Origin: Plasmodium malariae
Lineage: Eukaryota > Apicomplexa > Aconoidasida > Haemosporida > Plasmodiidae
Direction of reading: 5' to 3'
NCBI RefSeq assembly: GCF_900090045.1
Contig: NC_041779.1
Span: 558,001-622,000, forward strand
DNA: 64,000 nt
Position 1 is the first letter of the stretch, and the number at the start of each line of letters is the position of its first letter. This document shows, one piece after another, positions 33,775-44,042 of the stretch. A model generated the notes under the pieces. The model did not search any database. It was not told the origin of the DNA and saw nothing but the letters and a program-made list of their open reading frames with translations. The position numbers were made by a program, and so were the translations under genes.

Positions 33775-34522
33775 TTCTGGTTTGTGTATAATAACGCCGT
33801 TTACAAATACTTATGTAGGTAAAACAATTTACGAAAATAAATAAGTACCCACACGAACAAAAACAAATTTAACTTAAATAAATATTTCTTTCACTAGGAA
33901 GATATATGTTTATTCTTAAGAATAAAGAGGTAGTATGTATCTGCCATATTAATCATCTGTAGATGCTATTTTTTTTTTCCCGCTGTTCCTTTCAACGAAT
34001 GTTCCTTTTTCCAAATTTTGCAACACATACTTATGTGAATATATATATATATATATATATACATATACATGTCCATATATGTTTATTTGTGCCTTTTCGT
34101 ATCTTTTTTTTTTTTTTTTTTTTTTTTCCCTCCTATGTAAATACACATTTTCGCTATTGAAGGTATTATCCTTTCTGTTTATCATTTTTTTTTTTTTTTC
34201 TTTCATTTTATTAATATCTTCCTCTTATTTTTGAATTACATTGAAATGGGAAATTGTGTGTAAACATGAAGTTATTAGCTATGTCTACATGCGTATATGT
34301 TTATATATATACATATTTGGTATATATTAGCACATATGTATTACTGTACATTACACCAAATACATGCAATAACAAACGAATAACACACCGTGCTTTTTTT
34401 GAATTACGTAATATCTGCAAAAATTTGTAAATTACTATGTCCAATTTTTTTTTTTTTTTTTTTTTAATTAAATAATTTTGCACGATTTGTTCTGCATTTT
34501 ATCTTGTCTTATTCCATTTTAC

Positions 34523-34561
<39 letters not shown>

Positions 34562-34667
34562 ATTTTCCTCGCTTGCTTTTCATTTCGCTTTTTCTTGTCT
34601 TTTTCGTTATTTCCCCCTTTCCCGTTTTTCCATTCTTTCTTTAGCTTCTCCCACCGGGTGTTAAACA
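33561..34667. promoter_or_regulatory. Probable bidirectional promoter between the two secreted PH-like genes
   Basis: 1.1 kb between divergent ATGs, with (TA)n at 33740-33772, (AT)n near 34038-34061 and T tracts of 23-33 nt near 34109, 34447 and 34525. Divergence implies promoters for both genes here; no specific element could be identified. Confidence 0.5.
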
Positions 34668-35570
34668 ATGAGAACGATTCTGTTCATCTCAATTATTTGT
34701 CTTGTTGCTATTTGCAATGGTCATAGAAATTTTCCAAAAAGAAACAATTACTTACAGTACTTAAGATCACAAACATTCATGCAGGAAAAAGCGAAAAATA
34801 AAAAGTTAAACGAAAATTATTCTGAAGATATAAACGAATTTGATGAATACGAAGCGGATGAATCTGAGTGGGTAAGAGATGACGAGAAAAGAGGAAAAGG
34901 AATACAAAGAAAGGGATCTATTTACAATACTAGGGAGAACGACGATGACAGGAAAGATGAAAATAAATTAGTATTTAAGAATATTGAAAAAGAATTAAAT
35001 AGCATAGAAGTGCTAAATGATGAACGAAAAGTGAATCTTACAGGAGGAGGAAGAGAATGCTCTGTTAATGAAAAAGGTACTTTAGATGTATCAATAAATT
35101 CTAGTGATATTTTCAATTTAAATAAATACATGGTAGAAATTACATCATCTTCTATATTAATTAAAGAGTTAAATAATGATAAAGTTGTAGTTAAAGATTT
35201 ACCATTTAAGCATATTAAACTACCAATAGAAACTATTGAAGAAACTAGGGAATGCTGGAATATAAAATTAATCAAGGAAAAAATTCTTTTCTGTGAAAAA
35301 AAAAAAGAAGATAGAGATAGATGGATTACTAATATATTAAAAGCCTTATTTTGTTATAATTCAAATAATTTAACCATTGAAGAATGGAACAAAGACATTA
35401 ACACTAAATTTGATATACCCAAAGAATCAACAGTTGACAAAAGAATACAGTCCTTAAAAAAAAAGAACAGCGGTGATGATAATTCTCCAAAATATGTGAA
35501 ACAATCTAGCAACAATAATATAGTAATTTCGGATATAAAGAACGACAAACCGAAAATTGAATTTAACTAG
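34668..35570 (+). CDS. Secreted protein with PH-like domain (300 aa)
   Basis: ATG 34668 begins a classic signal peptide (MRTILFISIICLVAICNGH, cleavage likely after NG). An acidic linker (residues 45-110) precedes a PH-like domain at about 125-227: strands around KGTLDVSIN, YMVEITSSSILIKELN, FKHIKLPIETI and CWNIKLIKEKILFCEKK, then the diagnostic helix DRWITNILKALFC with its Trp. The strand/Cys/Trp-helix pattern parallels the divergent neighbour at 32289-33560, so I read them as paralogues. The Lys-rich C-terminal tail (from ~255) lacks a membrane anchor. Phosphoinositide binding is unproven and key basic residues cannot be judged by eye. Confidence 0.8.
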   Translation: MRTILFISIICLVAICNGHRNFPKRNNYLQYLRSQTFMQEKAKNKKLNENYSEDINEFDEYEADESEWVRDDEKRGKGIQRKGSIYNTRENDDDRKDENKLVFKNIEKELNSIEVLNDERKVNLTGGGRECSVNEKGTLDVSINSSDIFNLNKYMVEITSSSILIKELNNDKVVVKDLPFKHIKLPIETIEETRECWNIKLIKEKILFCEKKKEDRDRWITNILKALFCYNSNNLTIEEWNKDINTKFDIPKESTVDKRIQSLKKKNSGDDNSPKYVKQSSNNNIVISDIKNDKPKIEFN

Positions 35571-35962
35571 ATTAAGCAGTGCCCAGCGAAGGGGAAAAAT
35601 AAGAACAAATAAAAATAAATAAATAAAATTAAATAAATAAAAATAAATAAATAAAAATAAATAAATAAAATTAAATAAATAAAAATAAATAAATAAAAAT
35701 AAATAAATAAAATTAAATAAATAAAAATAATTAAAAATATATCAATAAAAATATATGAAAAAAATGAATTAAAAATACACCATAATTCACGTAATTTTAT
35801 TTCCTGTCCATTTGTTCTCTTCTCCACTTTGTCATCCGCTCGCTCTTCCATTTCCTCGTTTTTCTTTTTTCCTTTTTTTCTCACTTTTTTTCTTACTTTT
35901 TTTTTTTTGTTCTGCTTTATCACGCTTAGTGTTCGTCCTTTGTCAAGTGTTAATTATTTTTT

Positions 35963-36008
<46 letters not shown>

Positions 36009-36234
36009 TATTCATGACTTTGCACAAAACATATTAATTATGGTGCTAAAATAAATTTAAAACGAATGATGCAAACATTTTTGTAAATGCTCTTTTTTAT
36101 AATCAAAAATGGGATATTTTTAAAAATAAAATGACAATGCAACATCCAAAATGAAACGGCCAAAATACAAAATACAAACAAATTCTTATTTTTAATATCT
36201 TCAAAAAAATAATACAGTTATCCCTGTTATTGAG

Positions 36235-36270
<36 letters not shown>

Positions 36271-36812
36271 TTTTCACTGCTTATTTTTCCATTTAAAGGA
36301 GTAAGAGTATAAAGAACGAACAAATGCGCGGATGGTGAAATTATAAGCGAAGGGAGATGAAAAAAAAATTATGAACAAAAGGTAGATATTTTAAAAAATT
36401 AGCACCAATGTTGTTATATGTACTGGTACTGCTATTTATTAATAATGTTTTTTTCATTAATATATTATTATTATGTTACTATTATTTTATTTTATTTTAT
36501 TTTTTTATAGATAATAATACATATGCCTGTAATTAAGTGCACATTTTTTAGTTTGTGATACAAATAACAGAGAGAAAAAAAAAAAAAAAAAAAAAGAAAA
36601 ATTTCAGAATCCTCTAATCATTCCACCTTCAATTTCTCATATTAATTTATTACATATGAACTGAAAAATTTTACAAATTATTTTTCTTAATACGAAGATA
36701 TATCCTTACTGAGAAATGGTTACCCTTGTATAGGCTCTTTTTGTACATTTTTTATATATTTTTCCCAAATTTTCCCCTTTTTTTTTTTTTTTGTTTTTTT
36801 TTTTTTTTGAGT
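35571..36812. other. Intergenic with an AAATAAATAA tandem array
   Basis: 35599-35730 is a tandem array of AAATAAATAAA/TTAAATAAATAA units just after the PH-like gene. T40-type tracts (35961-36000), (TA)n at 36239-36265 and an A tract near 36577 follow. No gene is seen. Confidence 0.6.
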
Positions 36813-37070
36813 ATGCTTAGTGTAAAGGAGGACTTACCTCATAGGAAGGCATCAAATTCATGTAAGAAAATTTTAAATGATATGATAGCATGTTATCAAA
36901 ATACAATTTGTTATAAAAAGCAAAATTCGACCTTTGAGGAATGTTTACATAATCACGACTTGAAAGAAATTGATGAAAACTGCATTATTTTGAGGAAAGC
37001 GTATGCTCAATGTCGCCGTAATTTACTGAACGGAAATTTTAAACTGATCGGCAATCCCTTGTCAAGATAA
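36813..37070 (+). CDS. PET191: Cytochrome c oxidase assembly factor PET191/COA5-like (85 aa)
   Basis: PET191/COA5 proteins are small mitochondrial intermembrane-space factors needed for complex IV assembly. The start is ATG 36813, after a 19-T tract; the frame is open further upstream but only as Phe-rich T-tract translation without ATG. Six cysteines lie at residues 17, 27, 33, 44, 57 and 67, giving CX9C (SCKKILNDMIAC), CX10C and CX9C (CIILRKAYAQC). The ending RRNLLNGNFKLIGNP matches the family's C-terminal RG-L-----R--GN pattern. Length fits the family's usual size. Import probably follows the Mia40-type disulphide route used by twin-CX9C proteins, although Plasmodium's version of that route is unusual. 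The call rests on the cysteine spacing and tail. Confidence 0.8.
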   Translation: MLSVKEDLPHRKASNSCKKILNDMIACYQNTICYKKQNSTFEECLHNHDLKEIDENCIILRKAYAQCRRNLLNGNFKLIGNPLSR

Positions 37071-37440
37071 GCACAGACTAAATTAAGCAATTTTAAAAAT
37101 GGATAAAAATATATATAACTAGTTAGCTCGAAAAAAAAAAAAAAAAAAAAAAAGGATCTTATTTTTACGTAAACAAAATTACCAAATTTTCCAAAAATAT
37201 AGCGTTGCAACTTGGAATTTATTTGTTTTTTTTAAATCATAAAAAAAAAAAAATCATACTCTGCTGTTATAATTACGTCTAAAAAGGGTCAAATTTGTGT
37301 GTACGCGCGTAAATAAATAAGTATATATATATATATAATATATGTGGGTATAAATACCCTTACATGCATACATACATACATACATACATACATACATACA
37401 TACATACATACATACATACATACATACATACATACATACA

Positions 37441-37472
<32 letters not shown>

Positions 37473-38223
37473 CATACATACATACATACATACATACATA
37501 CATACATACATACATACATACATACATACATACATACATACATACATACATACATACATACATACATACATACATACATACATACATACATACATACATA
37601 CATACATACATACATACATACATACATACATACATACATACATACATACATACATACATACATACATACATACATACATACATACATACATACATACATA
37701 CATACATACATACATACATACATACATACATACATACATACATACATACATACATACATACATACATACATACATACATACATACATACTTGTACGCGTA
37801 CATATGTGAGCATACTTCATACACATTAATAACGCACATTTCACTTAATATACACCTTTTTAATTCAAAAAATTTACATTTGTGTTCTCCTGTTTAATTC
37901 ATGATTTAAAATTTCCCGATTTTTTTATATTATTAACTTTTCAAATTTTTATTTTGAAATTTTGTATGCGCATTAATGTACCTGTACATACATTTATGTT
38001 TGTATACAACACCTGTACATATACAGGTATAGTTTGTATTGGTCTGATTAGACCTTCCTGTTCTCATTAATTCCATTCCACAATTTTCTTCATTCTGTAG
38101 TATATTTTAAATATAATCCGGATTCCCAACCATTAAGTCGTTTTTGTTGTACTGTCTTGTTTTGTTTCATTGTGCTTTGTTTTTTTCCGGTATCATCACT
38201 TGGTCTCAAATACCCACCAACCC
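37071..38223. other. Intergenic between convergent genes, contains the CATA array
   Basis: Apart from the microsatellite at 37367-37789 this is AT-rich 3' flank of PET191-like (+) and KRI1 (-), with a 23-A run near 37130. No gene is supported. Confidence 0.6.
37367..37789. repeat. (CATA)n tetranucleotide microsatellite, about 105 copies
   Basis: 423 bp of CATA/TACA repeats with a single 2-bp phase slip near 37470. The repeat is open in several frames on both strands (Thr-Tyr-Ile-His, or Val-Cys-Met-Tyr on the other strand), which is an artefact of a stop-free 4-mer. Confidence 0.98.
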
Positions 38224-40516
38224 CTACAGATATGGAGAAATATACTTTATTGGAGCCATTTTATTTAATGTTGCATCGTCTGTTTTCAAAATAAAATCAG
38301 TAGTAAGTTTGAACGATTTTGGTTTTACTTTAATATATTTAAATCTAATAGGCATATCATCAATTAAATCCTCGTAACCGCTTGAATCATTTTCTAAATA
38401 TTCCATTTGGTCATAGCTATTGTACAAATTATTATTATTATTATGAACATGTTCATTGTTATTGTTAAATTGGGAATTTTCATTCTTCACAATATTGCTA
38501 TTTCCATAATTTTCTGGAGGTACACAATTTCTAGGTACTAATAGTTTATTTAATTTATGCTCATGAATTGTTTTTTTGAAGCATTTTTTACATAATGCAA
38601 AATTTTCACAAGTTGTACATTCATAAACGTAACTTAGAGGATTAATAGGGTGTTCACATTCATCACACAAAAACCATAAATCGTTAACATCATTATGGTT
38701 ATTATCGTCAATATAACCACTATCATCTACATAATTTGAATTATTATATTTGTCTACATCTTTTTCTGATTTCATACTCCCTTTGCAATGAGTACTATGT
38801 ACTGTCCAATTGTGTCCTTTGTCAGCTTTCCTGGTATCATTATTCATAAATCCCCCACTTTTGTTATTATCATCAGTGTAAACATTCACCGGTGTATTGG
38901 TTTTTGTCGTATTATTAGTAGTATTCTTTTTATCAGTATTAATATTATTTTTTTCTTTTTTTAATTCATCTAAAATTTTTTTTTTTCTCTCTCTCTGTTT
39001 TTTTCTTTTTTCCCTTCTTTTTTCCTTCTTTTTTTTCTTTTTTAAGTCTTGTCTTACACTATTGCCTATTTTACGTGGAATTGAATTTATAACATTCCCA
39101 TTTTGTTCTTCATAACGAAAATTGTACGTTTTTTCAAAACGTTCAGCTTTTTCTAATTCTTCTTCATCAATTTCATCTATTTCTTCATAAGGATTATGGA
39201 TTTTATCCTCTCTCCACATTTCTTTTAAAATATAATCTCGTAAAAATTCTTCATCTTTATTTAAATTATCTTTCCAATATTCTTTTAATAAATTGTCTTC
39301 TTCTTTCATAGGTACTTTTGACGTTTTTAGAAAATTTTCATAATACATTTTCTCTTCCATTATTTCCTTTTCATTTTTTTCTTTAACTGTAAAAAAATTA
39401 TCACTCTCAGCATTGTCATTTTGCTCCTCTGCAATTTTGCAAGCTTCATGTATTTTTTTTTTTAATTCTTCCTGCTCCTCCAAATAACTCTTTTTATTTT
39501 TTCCTGAACATATTTCCTTTTCTTTACTTAGTAACTCTTCCTCTTCCTTATCAAAAGCCTGCGATCCTTCTTTTAACAATATGTTTTTAAAATAATCTGA
39601 ATAGTTCAGGAAATATTTCGCTTCTTTATTCTTTTTATCATTTTGTCCATATTGCTCATTTTGATCTCTGCACCCATTTTGTTCATTTTGCTCATTTTGT
39701 TCATTTTGCTCATTTTGTTCATTTTGCTCATTTTGCTCATTTTGCCCATTTTGCCCATTTTGCCCACAATTTTTGAAATTTATAAGTACATTGTTCACAT
39801 TTTTTTTTTTTTTTTTTTTCATTTATATCATTTTCTTCTTCACTCTGTTTTGTTACATCGTCATTCGATACGTCGGTATCAAAATCGCTATCATGAAAAA
39901 AAAATTCCTCTTTTTTGTCCAACAAATTTGTATCTTTATTTTTCAATTTAAGCAAAAGGTCACTAAATTTTTTCTTAAATTTCGATGTTAATAGTAACCC
40001 ATCATGATCTTCATCACTACTCGAACTATTCTCATCACTACTTAATGTTACCTCTTCCTCCTCGTTAGTTTTAATAAAATCATTCTTAATGCCACTCTTT
40101 GATTTATTTTTTTCATTATGTTCTTTTCCCTTTTCCCTTCCTTTTTTTTTATCGCCTAATTCTTCTCCATCCATGGAGTCATTATATACAAGACAACCTT
40201 CAGAATTATTATTATTGCTATCACTATTATTACTATTATTACTGTTACTGTTATTACCACTGTTACTAATACTATTATTATTATAATCCTTTAAAGCATC
40301 TGGTTCATCGTTCAATTCCTTATCCGAATGAACGATAACATTTTCACCTGTGTTTTTTTTCCTTTCTTTTTTTTCCTTAACACGTAATTTCTTTTTTTTT
40401 GAATATATCGTCCTTTTACTCGCTCTCGAGGATACTCCTTCTTTCTCTTCTTTATCTGAACACTTAATTTTTTTTTTTAATTTCTTTATTTTGCCCTTTT
40501 CTATATTATTTTTCAT
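38224..40516 (-). CDS. KRI1: KRI1, ribosome biogenesis factor, frame broken at an A-tract
   Basis: KRI1 is a nucleolar protein required for 40S (small-subunit) rRNA processing. The N-terminal part starts at ATG 40516 (the longer frame to 40552 begins with TTG). It carries acidic and Ser-rich segments and the family motif LLLKLKNKDTNLLDKKEEFF, then derails after a 20-T run (39800-39819; poly-A in the mRNA) and stops at 39737. The C-terminal part from 39822 holds a (QN)GQNEQNEQ repeat, the KRI1 core (EEFLRDYILKEMW, then ELEKAERFEKTYNFRYEE and VRQDLKKKKKKEKRREKRKK), a C4-type zinc finger (CDEC, CTTC, CKKC; ~380-425 of this part) and the C-terminal signature YEDLIDDMPIRFKYIKVKP. One base fewer or two more in the A-run would join the parts into a protein of about 750 aa. 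Domain order across the break is exactly KRI1's, so this is one gene. Confidence 0.85.
39640..39772 (-). repeat. Coding repeat of GAGCAAAAT-type 9-mers (Glu/Gly-Gln-Asn)
   Basis: About 14 tandem 9-bp units in the KRI1 gene (plus-strand TTTTGCTCA / TTTTGTTCA / TTTTGCCCA), directly downstream of the 20-nt A tract where the frame breaks. Confidence 0.85.
39800..39819 (-). pseudogene. Frame break at a 20-nt homopolymer in KRI1
   Basis: The KRI1 N- and C-terminal halves lie in different frames that overlap between 39737 and 39822 across this T20 (A20 in the mRNA). Most likely the run length was miscounted in the assembly; a real indel is the alternative. Confidence 0.75.
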
Positions 40517-41628
40517 CTTTTTTCGCAATATTCTAATGTTATTAACTGGCAAATCATACGTCCATATATATATATATATATTTATATGTAATATGTAACG
40601 TACAGAGTTACTTGTGTATACATTTATTATAGCATATTACATAAAGTTTACTGCAATACAATGTATATGCAGTTGTATACATTATAATGTTCATAATGTA
40701 TTCACGTATTTCTTACATTTCAGTAATTTCAAATGTAGGCATAATAGTGAATATTTTCGAAGTTTTTTTTTTTTTTTTTTAATTTTAAATTTCAAAACAA
40801 TAAAAATATATATCATTTAAAATTATTTATCTTAATTTTCTAAATGTACAGTATAACATAAATGGTATAAAATAGAGAAACTTTAAAAAGCAAAATTGCA
40901 AAAAATTAAAAAAAAAAAAAATCTTTTTTTTATTTTTTTACCATTTTTATTTTCGGATATGTTCGTAGTGTATTTTAATTTTTATGTTCCTCGAAAGATT
41001 AGGTCAAGGAGCAAGAGCGGAAAAAAATATGATTAATAAATTAGCATATTTATAATATATATATATATATTTATTTATCTATTTTGTTCATTTTTTTTTG
41101 TTCTTGTATTATGTTTATTTTTTTTTTTTTGTGGCCACATCAACCGTATGAAGCGCATTTTCCATTTATAGTAGCTTTTACAGCTAAAAACAATACTACT
41201 AAATTAAAAAGCAGAATAAATTTTTAAAAAGCAGGGAAAGACGAATAAAAGAGAGTTAATTCATTTTTCCGAAAAAATAAAAAAAAAAAAAAGAAGCAAA
41301 ATATAAGATAAAAATGGCAAAGTGAAATATGAATATGCTAATAAAAAAAAGGTTGTATTATTAAAAAGTTGTATGAATTATACTATTTTGTTCCATTTTG
41401 CAGAAGTGTGTTATTCATTTATGCTTATATGCATGGGTATATAAAAGTATAGTGTTATACACTACATCCTTTATTTATTTTATTATACTTTATTTTGAAC
41501 ATATGCGTAATGTATTCTTGATTTCTTCATACCAAAAAAAAAAAAAATAAAAAAAAAATAAAAAAAAAAATAAATAAATAAATAAATAAAACAGTGTATA
41601 ATGAAAAAGGGGATATGCGATTATTCAA
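40517..41628. other. Intergenic (KRI1 5' flank)
   Basis: AT-rich, with (TA)n near 40563-40582 and 41058-41071 and mixed A/T homopolymers. It includes the presumed KRI1 promoter. I see no gene. Confidence 0.5.
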
Positions 41629-41868
41629 ATGATCATGGTTAAACATTATTCCAACTTCTTAATAGGGGTTAGAGCCTATATTTATCATCCCTTCAAAATA
41701 AAAAAGTGCATAAACATGTATAAATACGTACACTCATGGATGAAACATGTTAATATTTTGAATTCGAAATATTACTTAAATATGCAAAATAATAAGGATA
41801 TATGTACGAATATGTATAAAAAGGACTTTGTTATTTTATTTTATTTAGTACAGAGGTTGAAAAGGTAG
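41629..41868 (+). CDS. Possible small protein, unknown (79 aa)
   Basis: The ATG 41629 frame (MIMVKHYSNFLIGVRAYIYH...) ends at TAG 41868 and has fewer homopolymers than the flanks. It is rich in Lys, Tyr, Asn and Met and has a basic, weakly amphipathic start that could be a mitochondrial leader. No family is recognised. It could be chance, or one exon of a longer transcript (a CAG sits before the last codons). Confidence 0.3.
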   Translation: MIMVKHYSNFLIGVRAYIYHPFKIKKCINMYKYVHSWMKHVNILNSKYYLNMQNNKDICTNMYKKDFVILFYLVQRLKR

Positions 41869-41951
41869 CCTTAATGCAACTGGATCATAGTATTTGCATA
41901 AGTTTCCTAAAATGGGAAAATCGAATTAAACACCATTTTATTGAAATAGTA

Positions 41952-42485
41952 TTAGCTGTGTAAAAACTTAGGTTGTAATTCTCTTAATATTACGTGTATC
42001 TCTCTCTCTCTCTTTCTTTTTCTTTTTTTGTTTTTGTTTTTTTGTCTTATTCTTTTACCAATATATTTCATAGACAAATTATAACCCTCATCATTGTAAA
42101 ATAACATTTGCTTCTCCATAAATCTTCTTCTACTTTCATTTGACACATGTAATGTGTCGAAGTAGGTGATTTTTAAATATCTATAAAAGTAATAACATCC
42201 ATAATAAAACAAGCCTGACGCATGCATAAAAAAAAAAAAAAAAAAAATGAACAGTACATGTTCACAAAAGGTACATTATTTCGTTAAGCAATTGTGTATA
42301 AAAAAAAAAAAATAAATCATTCGTACAAAATTAAGATATATTAGTGTATTATGTACAAAATAAAACAAGCAAATATTTATAAATTGAACATTTTGGAATT
42401 TTTCCATATATTCAAGTTTTGTACCTCCAAATACTCCGAATAGGACACTGTGCGCTACGCTTGGACCTTTAAGTCCTCTGTACAT
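41952..42485 (-). CDS. Two-exon small membrane protein, unknown (107 aa)
   Basis: Exon 1 is 42485-42425 (MYRGLKGPSVAHSVLFGVFG) and exon 2 is 42214-41952. The 210-bp intron has donor GGAG/GTACAA and acceptor GCGTCAG after a 20-nt T tract, and the phase-1 junction restores Gly: VFG-G-LFYYGCYYFYRYL. The splice creates one hydrophobic helix from residues ~9-33. It is followed by a polar segment (TLHVSNESRRRFMEKQMLFY, YIGKRIRQ) and a Lys/Arg tail. Short Met-Tyr-Arg start, single helix and basic end resemble small inner-membrane or ER subunits, but I cannot name a family. The 3' end (after KYIGKRIR) could contain another intron. Confidence 0.55.
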
Positions 42486-42575
42486 TTTGCTGCAGCATTT
42501 TTTGCAAAAACCTGAAGGGGCGAACGAAAAAGTGGACATGAAAAACATGGAAATAAAGGAAGAAACATGCGCAAA

Positions 42576-42676
42576 AATGATAGCAAAAATGATAGCAAAA
42601 ATGATAGCACAAATGAACGCACAAATGAACGCACAAATGAACACACAAAGGAACGCACAAATGAACGCACAAATAC
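42576..42676 (+). repeat. 12-bp tandem repeat upstream of the small membrane protein gene
   Basis: Two related 12-mers, AAAATGATAGCA (about 3-4 copies) then CAAATGAACGCA (about 5-6 copies, with variants), lie just upstream of the minus-strand gene starting at 42485. Not evidently coding. Confidence 0.8.
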
Positions 42677-43586
42677 GGGCATAAATTAACGCATAAATTA
42701 ACGCATAAAATAAACGTATATATTTTCCCTCAAAAAACGTATTTGCTAATCATCTTTTGCTCCTTAACAATATGTCAATTTTCGTGAACTCATAAATACG
42801 ACATTACATACATTACCTGTTTTCTTCTTTTCCTCTTCCTGTACGTTATTTTTCATTTTCTGATTATACCCCTTTTTTTACAAACTATAAATGAATTTGA
42901 ATCTTTAGAAATAAAAATTACGAGCAAATTTTAAATTGTGCTATTTATAAGATAAAATGTGAACAATAATTAATATAAAATGTTCATTGCATAAATAACA
43001 GGTTAATGCATTGGTACTCACAACTTATTTTAAAAAGGAAAATGAAAAAAAAAAAAAAAAAAAAAAAAATTTACCAATAGTTCGCATATATTCAAAAATG
43101 TTAAATCGTACATACGTACGTATATCAAATATATGCTTACATTAAGCACATACACATAACCCTTTTTTTTTTTTTTTTTTTTTTTGTTAATTACAAATAT
43201 AGAAAAAACTCATTATGCAATAGCACAGTATTCAAAAAGGAAATTTTTCTAGTTTCATTTTATTTTTTTACACTTGTATTTAGATTATATATACTGTCTC
43301 TTTTTTTATGCCCTCAGATTACTTCTTTGGCTACATGGTCAAAAAAAAAAAAAAAAAAAAGTAAAAAAAGCATAAAAAAAGAAAATATAAAGCAAAAACG
43401 AAAACTACGACTGAAACATCCTTTAAAAGAAATGCAGGAGGAATATTTAAAATCGGAGAATTCAGCAACGTTACATTGAAAGGGTGGAATTCAAAACATA
43501 GTAATTTATATTTTATTTATTTTTTTTTTTTTTATGTGAAAGGATTACACACAAACAAAACTCGTAACACATCGGTACACGCAGAT
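42677..43586. other. Intergenic; coding-like A-rich segment at 43335-43480
   Basis: AT-rich, with A and T homopolymers near 43044-43069, 43164-43185 and 43341-43360. 43335-43480 has coding-like composition: ATG 43335, a 20-A run, then two alternative Lys-rich frames. It may be a small gene or an upstream exon of the SAYSvFN gene with a miscounted A-run. Confidence 0.4.
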
Positions 43587-44042
43587 ATGCCGAAAAAAAA
43601 GAAGAATTCAAAAAAGAAGAATGGTACGCAATACTTAAACCCGAAAATCGCAACAGCTGTTCTGTTATGTTCATGTTACTTTTTCCATAGCATATTCGGT
43701 GTTGTATATGTAATAGTTGTTTTAATAGCCATCATATTTTTAAATTTAGAAAGTAATAAAGACAGTAGAGGTAGTAGTATAAGCGCCTATTCAATATTTA
43801 ATAAGGGGAAACGATATTTAGTTGGTGACTTAAGAATGAATCAAATAGAAACAGAATTACGAAATGTGAAATATAAAAATGATGATAGCGATGAGAATAT
43901 TTTAAGGTATAATGATATCGACAAAAACAAAATGTATATTAAAGGATCATCGAAATATAATAATAAATTATGCACATGCGGATCTAACAAAAAATTTAAA
44001 AAGTGTTGTGGTAGGATAAAGAATGATTCGTCAGATTTTTAA
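43587..44042 (+). CDS. SAYSvFN-domain membrane protein with C-terminal SEC-C zinc motif (SAYSD1-like, 151 aa)
   Basis: SAYSD1-type proteins are ER-membrane factors linked to quality control of stalled co-translational translocation. I choose ATG 43587 (MPKKKKNSKKKNG); the frame is open further upstream through an AT-rich stretch but lacks an ATG there. Basic N-terminus (1-20), hydrophobic hairpin or long helix (~21-54), then the diagnostic SAYSIFN at 66-72 followed by KGKRYLVGDLRMNQIETELR, matching the family's SAYSVFN..G..IPGTL....E.EL layout. Unusually, the tail carries a SEC-C motif: C129-x-C131-x8-C140-C141 (LCTCGSNKKFKKCCG), the zinc-binding element of SecA that contacts ribosomes or SecB. 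The pairing of a translocon-quality-control module and a SecA-type zinc tail in one small protein is notable. Confidence 0.8.
   Translation: MPKKKKNSKKKNGTQYLNPKIATAVLLCSCYFFHSIFGVVYVIVVLIAIIFLNLESNKDSRGSSISAYSIFNKGKRYLVGDLRMNQIETELRNVKYKNDDSDENILRYNDIDKNKMYIKGSSKYNNKLCTCGSNKKFKKCCGRIKNDSSDF

Noticed and set aside
36726..36812. Longer N-terminus for the PET191-like protein
   Set aside because: It would start at TTG and consists of Phe/Tyr encoded by a T tract; ATG 36813 gives the family length.
37254..37897. Five overlapping open frames on both strands of the CATA array
   Set aside because: A stop-free tetranucleotide repeat is open by construction; composition is pure repeat with no unique protein sequence.
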